Shown piece by piece: positions 26,312 to 37,164 of a stretch of 64,000 nt of DNA. This stretch comes from Ralstonia wenshanensis. Its GTDB lineage: Bacteria > Pseudomonadota > Gammaproteobacteria > Burkholderiales > Burkholderiaceae. Numbering within the stretch: position 1 is the first letter of the stretch; every line of letters begins with the position of its first letter. Where the stretch lies: assembly GCF_021173085.1 (NCBI RefSeq), contig NZ_CP076412.1, positions 310,001 through 374,000 of the forward strand, written 5' to 3'. A program made the position numbers and the translations under genes. Under the pieces are notes generated by a model that saw only the letters and a list, made by a program, of their open reading frames with translations, searched no databases and was not told the DNA's origin.

Positions 26312-27337
26312 TCAGCCACGGGTTTGAAAACCGTCCGGATTCATGCTCTGCCAACGCCAGGAGTCTTCACACATGCGCTCGATGCCGTATTGCGCGCGCC
26401 ATCCCAAGAGCGAGGCCGCCAGTGCCGGATCGGCATAGCACGCTGCGATATCGCCGGGGCGCCGATCCACGATCTGATACGGCACCGGCTTGCCGCTGGC
26501 GCGCTTGTAGGCTTCCACGACTTCCAGAACCGAATATCCACGGCCCGTGCCGAGGTTGACGGTAAAGCCGCGGTTGTCACGGCGCAGCGTGTCGAGCGCC
26601 GACAGGTGCCCGCGCGCCAGATCCACCACGTGAATGTAGTCGCGCACGCCGGTACCGTCCGGCGTGGGCCAATCACCCCCGTAGATCGAGAGCTTCTCTC
26701 GCTTGCCGACCGCCACCTGTGCCACGTACGGCATCAGGTTGTTGGGGATGCCCCGCGGGTCTTCGCCGATCAGGCCGCTGTGGTGTGCCCCCACCGGGTT
26801 GAAATAACGCAGATAAGCGATTTGCCAGGCGGCGTTGGAAATCTCCAGATCGCGCAGCACCTGCTCTCCCATCACCTTGGTCTGGCCGTACGGGTTGGTG
26901 GCCGAGAGCGGAAACGATTCGGTGATCGGCACGGTATGCGGATTGCCATACACCGTTGCCGACGAGCTGAATACGAGCTGGCGCACATTCGCATGCGCCA
27001 TGGCCGCGCACAGCGTGACCAGCCCGCCCATATTGTTGTCGTAATAGGCCAGCGGCTTCTGAACCGATTCGCCCACCGACTTGAGCGCCGCAAAGTGGAT
27101 GACAGCCGAGATACGCGAACTGGCAAACAGGTCGTCGAGCAAGCGGCGGTCACGCACGTCGCCCTGAACGAACTTGGGTGTCTTGGCGGTGATTTGCTCG
27201 ATGCGAGACAGCACAGTCGAGCTGCTGTTGCAGAAGTTGTCGAGGCCGATCACCTGGTAGCCCGCGTCCAGCAACTCAACCCAGGTGTGCGAGGCGATGT
27301 AGCCGGTAGCGCCGGTCAGCAGAATGGTTTCTGTCAT
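26312..27337 (-). CDS. galE: UDP-glucose 4-epimerase
   Basis: 341 residues, NAD-dependent short-chain dehydrogenase family; interconverts UDP-glucose and UDP-galactose for the Leloir pathway and for polysaccharide building. NAD-binding TGATGYIASHT (slightly unlike the common TGGAGYIGSHT), catalytic YGQTK (Tyr-x3-Lys), SSSATVYG and the RYFNPVGAHHSG substrate region are all present. Length is typical. It stands alone without other gal genes, so a role in envelope or exopolysaccharide sugar supply is likely. Confidence 0.95.
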   Translation of the reverse strand: MTETILLTGATGYIASHTWVELLDAGYQVIGLDNFCNSSSTVLSRIEQITAKTPKFVQGDVRDRRLLDDLFASSRISAVIHFAALKSVGESVQKPLAYYDNNMGGLVTLCAAMAHANVRQLVFSSSATVYGNPHTVPITESFPLSATNPYGQTKVMGEQVLRDLEISNAAWQIAYLRYFNPVGAHHSGLIGEDPRGIPNNLMPYVAQVAVGKREKLSIYGGDWPTPDGTGVRDYIHVVDLARGHLSALDTLRRDNRGFTVNLGTGRGYSVLEVVEAYKRASGKPVPYQIVDRRPGDIAACYADPALAASLLGWRAQYGIERMCEDSWRWQSMNPDGFQTRG

Positions 27338-27503
27338 GGGGTGCGAGGTATCGAGGAAGGAGAGAGCCAGCGTGCCGGTTCGGACCCGGCATCGTCGTTC
27401 TACGCTGCGCCGACCTGCTCCGCAGCGCGCAAAACAGCGCGATCATAGCAAAGCCCGCCAACGGTTCGCGGGCTGTTGAAGCCTGACTGCCCACAAAGCG
27501 GCA

Positions 27504-28484
27504 CTACCGCTGGCCATCGGGATGCGCGGCGGCCTGCCACTCAGCATAGGCCGCGCGCAGACGCCACGCCGAAGTCGCATCGCGCAGGCCCAGTGCGTAC
27601 CCCACCTCAGCAGGGTCCGCGCCTGCGTCGAACAGCGCGGCGGTGTAGCCATTGCGCAGCGTCTGCGGCGACAGCCGTTCGCTGCGGTGCAGCAAAGCCG
27701 GCAGCGCGGCCAGCCATGCCTCCACGCGCCGGTACACCGACGCCGCGTGCATGACGCGCCCGCCCGCATCGGCGACGAACACGCGCTCGCCCGGCACCTC
27801 TGCGTGTGCGCGCACCGCCAGCCAGGCGGCCAGCGCGGGGCGCGCAGCTTCAAGCACGGGCGCCTTGTACGACGGGCCGCGCGGGCGCTCGACGGTGATT
27901 GACTCCAGCGCCTCATCAACCTGACGGAGCAGCAACGATTGCACCTGCGCGACCTTGAGCCCCGCGCCATGGCACACGGCTACGAGTGCGCGGTCGCGCG
28001 CCAGCTTGAACGCGCTGGCGTTGGCGGCGGCCTCGCTGGCGTGCGCGCCCACCTCCAGTGACGCCTCGATTGCCGCACGTTCAGCCAATGAAAGGAACGT
28101 GGTCGGATCGTTCTCACCTTCGGCCAACTTCTGCTGCACCGCAGAGCTTGCAGGGTTGTGCGTACCAATACGTTGTTGTTCGATCTGATGGAAGACGCGC
28201 TCGATCAGGCGCGCGTAACGGTAGCGATGCAGCTTGGTCAGGCCCGATTCATCGAGAAAGGCAGCGATGTCGCCGGCACTCCAATCGGCCAATGCGCACT
28301 GGTGCGACTCGGCCCAGCGCAGCCATTTGCGCCACATTGCGCGATATACCGTCGCCGACGATTCGCGATAGCCGCGTGCGGCCAGCCAATGTTCGAAGGC
28401 TTGCGCGGGCCGCTCGGCCCAGTCTTGCAGGCTGGGCTGGAACAGATCCGGAATGGGCGTGGCGGGCGGCGTGAATGCGGTCAA
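27504..28484 (-). CDS. Tyrosine-recombinase-like protein with lost catalytic residues
   Basis: About 326 residues if the TTG at 28484 is used; no ATG or GTG exists near the N-terminal domain, and the frame is open further upstream into the divergent small gene, so the start is uncertain. An N-terminal SAM-like core-binding domain (AFEHWLAARGYRESSATVYRAMW) is followed by a catalytic-type domain. The first Arg is Lys (GAGLKVAQV where GTGLRVSE is usual), the HxLR box is QTLR, the later LGH is LGL, and no active-site Tyr is placed in the last helix (DATSAWRLRAAYAEW). It is probably a fixed, non-cutting DNA-binding relative of XerC/XerD. No attachment site or other phage gene is near. Confidence 0.7.
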   Translation of the reverse strand: MTAFTPPATPIPDLFQPSLQDWAERPAQAFEHWLAARGYRESSATVYRAMWRKWLRWAESHQCALADWSAGDIAAFLDESGLTKLHRYRYARLIERVFHQIEQQRIGTHNPASSAVQQKLAEGENDPTTFLSLAERAAIEASLEVGAHASEAAANASAFKLARDRALVAVCHGAGLKVAQVQSLLLRQVDEALESITVERPRGPSYKAPVLEAARPALAAWLAVRAHAEVPGERVFVADAGGRVMHAASVYRRVEAWLAALPALLHRSERLSPQTLRNGYTAALFDAGADPAEVGYALGLRDATSAWRLRAAYAEWQAAAHPDGQR

Positions 28485-28595
28485 TGCGGTAGCGGAAATG
28501 CTGAAAAACGGCTGTGGGCGGACCGGGGGTGTGGCAATTCGCGTATCCTGCCGAGCGTAACACGCAGCTCCTTGTATCCCATTGCGGACCCCATC

Positions 28596-28778
28596 GTGAA
28601 GAAAACCGACCTCGAAAAACTCAAGGGCCTCAAGATCGCCAACAATCTCAAGCGCGACGCCCAGCGCACCGGCAAGCCCGGCCAAGGCACCGGCAAGGCG
28701 ATTCCCCAGAACAAACTGCTGAAAGCGCTGCTCGGCAAGCCAACCGAAGACGACCCGAAAAAGTCGGGAAAATCCTGA
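28596..28778 (+). CDS. Small basic protein of unknown function
   Basis: 60 residues from GTG at 28596 (TTG at 28572 is an alternative). VKKTDLEKLKGLKIANNLKR, then a Gly/Thr/Lys-rich middle and a Lys-rich end. The charge and the KKTDLEKLKGLK start suggest a nucleic-acid or ribosome contact, but no family is recognised. Supported by its position between two well-defined genes and by codon use, not by homology. Divergent from the recombinase-like gene. Confidence 0.5.
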   Translation: MKKTDLEKLKGLKIANNLKRDAQRTGKPGQGTGKAIPQNKLLKALLGKPTEDDPKKSGKS

Positions 28779-28798
28779 CGCGCACACCACACATCTAG

Positions 28799-30925
<2,127 letters not shown>

Positions 30926-31086
30926 CGTATCGGTCACGCGCCATATGAAGGTTTTGCATCACGTGGCCGTTTTTACAATCTGACCGCCACCGCCAAACCA
31001 CCGCGAATGCCGAAATGACAACGGCTGGCGCGGTCGGCCCGGTTCTTGCGTGAAAAGGCGCATCACGCACATTCACAAGAACCGGT

Positions 31087-31887
31087 TTGCCCAAGAACGT
31101 CTCTCCTCAGTCTTCTGCCAACGCCGCTCCGCTGCCCTCACTGGACCTGGGCCGGACGGCTTTCCTGCTGGACTTTGACGGCACGCTCGTCGACATCGCG
31201 CCGCAGCCCGATGCCGTGCATGTCTCTGCGCCGTTGCGTGAAACGCTGGCCGCGCTGCACGCCGCAAGCGGCGGCGCATTGGCGATCATCAGCGGCCGCA
31301 CGGTGCACGACGTGGAGTCCCGCCTGTCTCTGCCCGGCCTCGTCATCGCCGGCGTGCACGGCGCCGAACGCCGTTACGCAGACGGCGGCTTCGTGCGATT
31401 GAGCACCGACGCCGATGCACTCGCCCGGCTGGAGCGCGAGCTGCGCGCCGAACTCACGCAACTGTCGACACAGTTTTCCGGCGTGGTGCTGGAGAGCAAG
31501 CGCATCGCTTTTGCCCTGCATTACCGCCACGCGCCAGAGGCCGAGAACGCCGTGCTGACGGTGGCTGACCGCCTTGCCCGCCGCTATGCCGACCACGTGC
31601 GCCTGCAGGCCGGCAAGATGGTTGTCGAACTCAAGCCGCGCGGCGCCAGCAAAGGCGATGTAGTGCATACGCTGATGACCGAACCGCCATTCATGGGCCG
31701 CACCGTGCTGTTTGCCGGTGACGACCTGACCGATGAAAGCGCCTTCGATGCCGTCAATGCGCTGGATGGTTGGTCGATCAAGGTGGGTGCGGGCCCGAGC
31801 CAAGCGCGCTGGCGCGTGCAAGATGCCGCGGCATTGCGAGCATGGCTGGCAACGCTGACTGCCCCGGCCAAGCGAGGTGCGGCATGA
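31087..31887 (+). CDS. otsB: Trehalose-6-phosphate phosphatase
   Basis: 266 residues. HAD-family motif I is LLDFDGTLVDIAP, motif II IISGRTVHD, motif III Lys in KPRGASKGDVV, and motif IV FAGDDLTDESAF. It removes phosphate from trehalose-6-phosphate to give trehalose, an osmo- and desiccation protectant. The probable start is TTG at 31087; no ATG is near. The stop overlaps the otsA start by four bases (ATGA). Confidence 0.93.
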   Translation: MPKNVSPQSSANAAPLPSLDLGRTAFLLDFDGTLVDIAPQPDAVHVSAPLRETLAALHAASGGALAIISGRTVHDVESRLSLPGLVIAGVHGAERRYADGGFVRLSTDADALARLERELRAELTQLSTQFSGVVLESKRIAFALHYRHAPEAENAVLTVADRLARRYADHVRLQAGKMVVELKPRGASKGDVVHTLMTEPPFMGRTVLFAGDDLTDESAFDAVNALDGWSIKVGAGPSQARWRVQDAAALRAWLATLTAPAKRGAA

Positions 31888-33314
31888 GCCGGCTCGTTGT
31901 CGTCTCCAACCGTGTTGCGCCCGTTACCGAGGGCCAGGGAACCGCGGGCGGCCTGGCCGTCGGTGTGTTCGATGCGCTGCGTGAAACCGGCGGTATCTGG
32001 TTCGGCTGGAGCGGCGAAACCGCTGCCACTGTTTCGCACGAGCCGAACATCGTCACCAAGGGCAACATCACCTATGCCACCGTCGGCCTGAACCGCAAGG
32101 ACTACGATCAGTACTACCGCGGCTTTGCCAACGCGACGCTGTGGCCGATCTTCCACTACCGCGTGGACCTCTCACGTTACGAGCGCCAGGAGTACCACGG
32201 CTACCGGCGCGTGAATGCGCAGTTCGCGCACCAGCTCAAGGCACTGGTGCAGCCCGATGACATCCTCTGGGTGCACGACTACCACCTGATTCCATTTGCT
32301 GCGGAGTGCCGCGCGCTGGGGCTCACCAACCGCATCGGATTCTTCCTGCACATTCCGTTTCCATCACCGGAAATCCTGACGACGATTCCGCCGCATGAAG
32401 ACCTCATGCGCGCGCTGTGTTCGTACGATCTGGTCGGCTTCCAGACCGAGACCGATCGCGTGGCCTTCTACGACTATATCGAGCGGGAGGCGCGCGGCTA
32501 CATCGAACAGAAGGAACAGAACGGCCCCGTGCACGCCTACGGCCACACGCTGCGCGCCGAGGTCTACCCGATCGGCGTGCATCCGGACGAGATTGCGCAG
32601 CAGGCCAAGGCGTCGCTGGCACGGCGCAATCCGTTCACGCGGCATGCGAACCCGCGCGGCGAGCGCATCGCCGGTCAGGGACAAGGTCAAGGCCAACAGC
32701 CCACGAAACTCATCATGAGCGTGGATCGGCTCGACTATTCCAAGGGGCTGCCCGAGCGTTTCCGTGCGTTCGAGCAGTTGCTGGACGATTTTCCGGACCA
32801 TCGCCGCCACGTGACCTTCATCCAGATAGCACCAACGTCGCGCCAGGATGTGCAGACCTATCAGCAGATCCGGCAGCGGCTGGAGGCAGAGTCGGGGCGG
32901 ATCAACGGCAAGCATTCGGAGCTGGACTGGACGCCCATCCGCTACATCAACAAGCAGTACGAACGGCGCGTGCTGATGGCGCTCTTCCGCAGCTCGCAGA
33001 TCGGCTATGTCACGCCGCTGCGTGATGGCATGAACCTCGTTGCCAAGGAATACGTGGCCGCGCAAGACCCGGAAGACCCGGGCGTGCTGGTGCTGTCGCG
33101 CTTTGCCGGCGCGGCGCGCGAGTTGGATGCCGCATTGATCGTCAACCCGTATGACACGCGCGGCATGGCCGAGGCGCTGAACCGCGCATTGACGATGCCG
33201 CTGGAAGAACGCAAAGCCCGCTACGCCCACATGATGGATCGGCTGCGCGCGGCCAACCTCACCATCTGGCGCGAGCGGTTTGTGGCCGATCTGCGCAACG
33301 CGCCGTCGCAGTAG
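31884..33314 (+). CDS. otsA: Trehalose-6-phosphate synthase
   Basis: 476 residues from the ATG overlapping the end of otsB. GT20 family: SNRVAPV at the start, [35 protein letters not shown] (nucleotide-sugar site) and [15 protein letters not shown] near the C-terminus. It joins UDP-glucose and glucose-6-phosphate. The otsB-otsA order with overlap means coupled translation, so synthesis and dephosphorylation should be balanced. A short insert [10 protein letters not shown] around residue 262 is a local oddity. Confidence 0.96.
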   Translation: MSRLVVVSNRVAPVTEGQGTAGGLAVGVFDALRETGGIWFGWSGETAATVSHEPNIVTKGNITYATVGLNRKDYDQYYRGFANATLWPIFHYRVDLSRYERQEYHGYRRVNAQFAHQLKALVQPDDILWVHDYHLIPFAAECRALGLTNRIGFFLHIPFPSPEILTTIPPHEDLMRALCSYDLVGFQTETDRVAFYDYIEREARGYIEQKEQNGPVHAYGHTLRAEVYPIGVHPDEIAQQAKASLARRNPFTRHANPRGERIAGQGQGQGQQPTKLIMSVDRLDYSKGLPERFRAFEQLLDDFPDHRRHVTFIQIAPTSRQDVQTYQQIRQRLEAESGRINGKHSELDWTPIRYINKQYERRVLMALFRSSQIGYVTPLRDGMNLVAKEYVAAQDPEDPGVLVLSRFAGAARELDAALIVNPYDTRGMAEALNRALTMPLEERKARYAHMMDRLRAANLTIWRERFVADLRNAPSQ

Positions 33315-34091
33315 TCAAGCGCCTGCGCTGCCAGTGCGCGACATACGCTCGGAGGCTTCCGATAAGTCTGAGGAATGGCAGTGCTGGGGCGACAGCATGT
33401 CAGCCAGTACGGCATTCATGCGTGCCCAGTGCGAACCGGGCCAATAGATACGCCGGCAGACATCGCACGTGCTAAAGAGGCGCTGGCGCTCGCGCACGCG
33501 AGGCGGCACGCTGGCGGAAGCCTCTTCGGCGCTCAGCATGCGCAGCGGCACATTGCATTCAAGACAGCGTGAGAACGGCCTGGCCACATCGGCCAGCCGC
33601 AGGCGCGTCACGATTTCGCGCATCTGCGCCTGCGGCTCGCGCGCGCGGATGAATGCGCCCCGGCGGATGCCGCGCCGCTTGAGGAGCTCACGGTCACGCG
33701 AGAGCACGATCCAGTCTTCGCCCAGGGCCAGCGCTTCGATGGCCGCGTCGGCGTAGTTGTTGTCGTAGGCGGTGTCAAAACCCGCCATGCGCAGCAGCCG
33801 AGCCGTGGCCCCCAAGTGAGCGTCGCACAGAAAGTGCAGCGGCGCGGTCGGCAACAGGGGCTCCACGGCTGAGACGGCAACGTGCCCCCGGCCGGGCAAC
33901 ATGGCCTCCAGACCCGTGGGTGCGCCATCCACCAGGACTTGCCCAACCTCCGTGTGCGGCACGCCAAGCGCCTCGATGGCGTGCTTGAGCGTGGCGCCCT
34001 CTGCCCAGGCGCGCACAACGGGACGCCCGCGCAACGCCATCGGAAGAAGCGGCGTCAGACTGGAATCGAACGTGAGGACGACAGTTTGCAT
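33315..34091 (-). CDS. Mut7-C RNase domain protein with ubiquitin-like N-terminus
   Basis: 258 residues from the ATG at 34091; GTG at 34100 with a nearby GGGAG is also possible. Residues about 1-80 look like the Mut7-C ubiquitin-like domain (VLTFDSSLTPLLP, VGQVLVDG). The PIN-like Mut7-C domain follows (FLCDAHLGATARLLRMAGFD, then DNNYADAAI and VLSRDRELLKRR) with acidic residues for metal binding. A zinc ribbon CLEC...CDVC ends it. Members are thought to be RNases with unknown targets. It converges with otsA with no gap. Confidence 0.85.
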   Translation of the reverse strand: MQTVVLTFDSSLTPLLPMALRGRPVVRAWAEGATLKHAIEALGVPHTEVGQVLVDGAPTGLEAMLPGRGHVAVSAVEPLLPTAPLHFLCDAHLGATARLLRMAGFDTAYDNNYADAAIEALALGEDWIVLSRDRELLKRRGIRRGAFIRAREPQAQMREIVTRLRLADVARPFSRCLECNVPLRMLSAEEASASVPPRVRERQRLFSTCDVCRRIYWPGSHWARMNAVLADMLSPQHCHSSDLSEASERMSRTGSAGA

Positions 34092-34171
34092 GCCTGCCAC
34101 GATACTCCCAACCCGACATCGGCGCGCTCACACAGCCGCGCTGCAAGCGTTCTGCCGGCGCTTGACGAATA

Positions 34172-34203
34172 AAAATGCGGCGTGACCGCTAGAGTCACGC
34201 CGC
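34172..34203 (-). terminator. Rho-independent terminator of small repeat protein gene
   Basis: Perfect ten-base stem GCGGCGTGAC / GTCACGCCGC with a seven-base loop; on the minus strand it is followed by ATTTTTATT. It lies about 36 bases after the stop at 34240. Confidence 0.85.
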
Positions 34204-34239
34204 AAACAGGGAGGAGGAGAAATTCAACTGGTGCGCGGT

Positions 34240-34569
34240 TTATGCGCGCGAGGCAGCGCCGCCATTCGGGTAGCTCGCATCGCCATTCCACGACAGGTAG
34301 CCATACGTATCCGCCTGGCGATCAGCGCCTTGGCTGTATGGGTCGAAGCGATCGTTCTTCCACGACAGATAGCCGTAGGTATCGGCCTGGCGGTCGGCGC
34401 CTTGCGTGTACGGATCGAAGCGGCCCGCTTGCGTAGCGGCCGGCGCATCGAAGTTGGGCTGGATGGAAGCCGTTGCGGGCTGCGACAGCAGCGCGGCGGA
34501 AGCCGACACGGTGGCCACCATGGCCAGGAGAGCGCGGCGGGAGAAGGCGGAGAAGAGGCGGGAGTTCAT
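34240..34569 (-). CDS. Small secreted protein with two near-identical repeats
   Basis: 109 residues from the ATG at 34569, which has an AAGGAA ribosome site. The signal peptide (about 1-35) begins MNSRLFSAFSRRALLAMV and could be read as a weak twin-Arg type, but it fits the Sec route better. The mature part holds two copies of FDPYxQGADRQADTYGYLSW separated by a few residues, then a short Gly/Asn tail. No family is recognised. The aromatic, Asp/Gln-rich repeat could be a surface-exposed or amyloid-like element. It has its own terminator and is alone. Confidence 0.75.
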   Translation of the reverse strand: MNSRLFSAFSRRALLAMVATVSASAALLSQPATASIQPNFDAPAATQAGRFDPYTQGADRQADTYGYLSWKNDRFDPYSQGADRQADTYGYLSWNGDASYPNGGAASRA

Positions 34570-34666
34570 GATCTGTTCCTTGTTCGTTTGCGCTCGTTGT
34601 TGCGCTTGGAGGGCAGAATAGATCGTTGCTCCCGTCTGATAAATGCGGCTTTGCAGAAATAACTGT

Positions 34667-35611
34667 TCAGGCGGCGCTAACAATCTCCAGCCGCGGATGT
34701 TCCTTGAGCTGCAGGCACGGGTGGTCGGCAAACAGCGTCGCCACCCAGTCCACGAACACCCGCACCTTGGGCGACAGGTGCCGGTTGTGCGGATACACCA
34801 CCGAAACGGGCACCGGCTCGGAAATATGGTCCGGCAGCACCTCCACCAGCGCGCCCGACATCAGGTGCTCGTACACCAGGAAGCGCGACGTCTGCAGCAG
34901 CCCCAGGCCATGCAGGCCGCAAGCCACCGCCGATTCGGCATCATTGACCGACACCATGCTGCGCACTTTGTGGATTTGCTTCTGCCCGTCGATCACGAAA
35001 TCCCAATCCATGCGGCGGCCGTTGCGCGCAGAGAAGTAATTCACCGCCGTGTGGTCCTGCAGGTCTTCCAGCGTCTTGGGCGTGCCGAAGCGCGCAAGGT
35101 ATTCCGGCGACGCGCAATTGACCATCGACAGCTGGCCGATGCGGCGCGCAACCAGGCTGGAGTCCTGCAACTCGCCGCCGCGCACGGCGCAATCCACACC
35201 TTCCTGCACGAGGTCGACCGTGCGATCGCTCATGCCGATCTCCAGCTGAAGATCGGGGTACGCCTCGTGAAAATCGCGAATGCGCGGCACAAGCAACCGT
35301 TTGCCAATCGACGCAGGCACGTCGATGCGCAAGGTGCCGCGTGCCCCCGATGCACTTTGCGAGAACGCGGCCTCCGTCTCTTCCAGATCGCCGAGCAGAC
35401 GCACGCAGCGCTCGTAATACGCAGCGCCATCGGCGGTGACATTCACACGGCGCGTGGTCCGGTGCAGCAGGCGCACGCCGAGATGCGCCTCAAGGCTTTG
35501 CACCAGGTTCGTCACCGTGGCGCGGGGTAACTGAAGGCTGTCGGCAGCCTTGGTGAAACTGCTGGCTTCCACGACGCGCGTGAAAACCTGCATGGCCTGC
35601 AAGCGATCCAT
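34667..35611 (-). CDS. LysR-family regulator of the efflux cluster (CeoR/BpeT-like)
   Basis: 314 residues from the ATG at 35611, which has AAGGAG; an earlier ATG at 35638 has none. The N-terminal winged helix-turn-helix is MDRLQAMQVFTRVVEASSFTKAA. The substrate domain starts around 90. It is divergent from an llpE-like gene and an RND operon, the same order as ceoR/bpeT with llpE-ceoAB-opcM (bpeEF-oprC) in Burkholderia, so it is probably their activator. The inducer is not known here. Confidence 0.85.
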   Translation of the reverse strand: MDRLQAMQVFTRVVEASSFTKAADSLQLPRATVTNLVQSLEAHLGVRLLHRTTRRVNVTADGAAYYERCVRLLGDLEETEAAFSQSASGARGTLRIDVPASIGKRLLVPRIRDFHEAYPDLQLEIGMSDRTVDLVQEGVDCAVRGGELQDSSLVARRIGQLSMVNCASPEYLARFGTPKTLEDLQDHTAVNYFSARNGRRMDWDFVIDGQKQIHKVRSMVSVNDAESAVACGLHGLGLLQTSRFLVYEHLMSGALVEVLPDHISEPVPVSVVYPHNRHLSPKVRVFVDWVATLFADHPCLQLKEHPRLEIVSAA

Positions 35612-35957
35612 CTGCGGCTCCTTAGGGACGGACTCCACGGGGCGGGCGCACTGCCCGAATCAAAACGGGCAATGCGCCGGACCTGTGGAATCAAGGGGTC
35701 TGCTCATGCTCATGCTCGAGCGCATGCACGCGCTCAGAGCATGCGGCGCGATCAGGAAGGCGGCGACTACGGGTTTTCGCAGTGCAACAAGATCGGCCTC
35801 GAGCTAGGACACTTTGTAGCACAACCGTAAATATTGATTGTTCGGCTGCAACTAATAGTGATGTCTGATTATAGGCATTTATCCGCGTTCGTCTAATCAC
35901 CATCATTCAGCCCATCGATATCCGGGTTATCCGCAAAGGTAAGCCCCGCCTGACATC
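35612..35957. promoter_or_regulatory. Divergent control region between LysR and efflux genes
   Basis: About 345 bases, A+T-rich near 35800-35900, with no gene. It should hold the LysR operator and both promoters. The stretch CGTAAATATTGATTGTTC...TAATAGTGATGTCTGATTATAGG contains several AT-rich half-sites, but no single T-N11-A palindrome stands out. Confidence 0.45.
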
Positions 35958-37049
35958 ATGGGTTCTTCTCCACCGCGCCTCGTTGTTTCGGATCGTTCGC
36001 TCACCAGCGATGCGGCATCGGCCGCTGTTCGTCCAGCACGACCGTACGCAACGCCCGCCCCCGCAAATGTTGCACTGAATAACAATTTGCGCGGCGCAGC
36101 ATCGACGCTGCCTGAGCAAGCTTCTGCGTGCAAGGAAACGGCTGGCGCGGTGCCGTTGCCGCGTGAGGTCACGGCCGAAGATTATTGGACGCAGGGCTAC
36201 GCCAGCCGCATCCGCCTGCGCGTGTTCCGCCCGGAAACGCATGCCGACGATGCCGCCGCGCCGCTGCGCCGCCCGGGCGTGCTGTATCTGCATGGCGGCG
36301 GTTTCGTGCGCGGCTCGATCGATGATGCCGATGCGCCGGCGCGCCACCTGGCCGCCACATTGCCGGCGGTGGTGGTCACGGTCGGCTATTCGCTGGCGCC
36401 CGCCGCCCCCTTTCCTGCCGCACCCGAAGATGTGTACGCCGCGCTGTGCTGCATGGCCGACCATGCCAACGCGTGGGGCATCGACCGTCGCCGCATCGCG
36501 GTGGCCGGGCATGACGCCGGCGGCAACCTCTCTGCCGCGCTGACGATGATTGCGCGCGACCGTGGCGGCCCGAATCTGCGTGCGCAAGTCCTGATCGCGC
36601 CGATGCTCGATCCGACCATGGCCCGCATGCGCCCCGACCACCTGGCCGACGCCGACAACTCGGCCGAAGTCTGCGCCGATTGCTATCGCCAGTACCTGCC
36701 CCGCCCGACCGAGCGCGTGCACCCATACGCCGCCCCGGTGGAATCGCGCCGCCTACAGGGCCTGCCCCCCGCCCTGCTGCTCACCGCGCCGCAAGACCTG
36801 CTGCGCACCGAAGCCGAGCGCTATGCCGCGTGCCTGATTGAAGCGGGCGTGGCTACACAGGTCGTGCGTGTGCACGAAGCCTGCCATGACTCGATTGCCA
36901 TGAGCGCAGTCGCGCAAGACGAGATGACGTGCTTCCTGCGCTGGCACCTCGGCATGACGCGGCAGGCGGCAGCACCGCGCAAACGCCGTCCACGTGCGGA
37001 CCGGAAAGACCGCACCTCCATTGACCCGACCGGGGAGACGCCTGGCTGA
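35958..37049 (+). CDS. llpE: LlpE-like alpha/beta hydrolase, serine nucleophile absent
   Basis: 363 residues, hormone-sensitive-lipase type fold. The oxyanion motif LYLHGGGF (about 112-119) is present, but the nucleophile elbow reads GHDAGGN where GDSAGGN is usual, so an Asp stands where the Ser should be. The acid (PQDLLRTEA) and His (EACHDSI) are present. The N-terminal 60 residues are Ala-rich with no signal peptide, and the C-terminus is Arg/Lys-rich. In Burkholderia a lipase-like llpE precedes the efflux genes. It may be a binding protein or use Asp as the nucleophile. The start has a weak ribosome site. Confidence 0.75.
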   Translation: MGSSPPRLVVSDRSLTSDAASAAVRPARPYATPAPANVALNNNLRGAASTLPEQASACKETAGAVPLPREVTAEDYWTQGYASRIRLRVFRPETHADDAAAPLRRPGVLYLHGGGFVRGSIDDADAPARHLAATLPAVVVTVGYSLAPAAPFPAAPEDVYAALCCMADHANAWGIDRRRIAVAGHDAGGNLSAALTMIARDRGGPNLRAQVLIAPMLDPTMARMRPDHLADADNSAEVCADCYRQYLPRPTERVHPYAAPVESRRLQGLPPALLLTAPQDLLRTEAERYAACLIEAGVATQVVRVHEACHDSIAMSAVAQDEMTCFLRWHLGMTRQAAAPRKRRPRADRKDRTSIDPTGETPG

Positions 37050-37164
37050 ACCCATACAACAAGAAACGGAGTGCGAGGCCGCCCGCGTATTTCTACGCTG
37101 CGGCCAACGCGCTTTTATCCAGTCTTTTTCTCTTTGCTTACCCAACAAAATCGAGAGAGTCATC

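Noticed and set aside
27504..28484. Mobile element or prophage integrase
   Set aside because: Catalytic residues are lost and there are no attachment repeats, tRNA or phage genes near.
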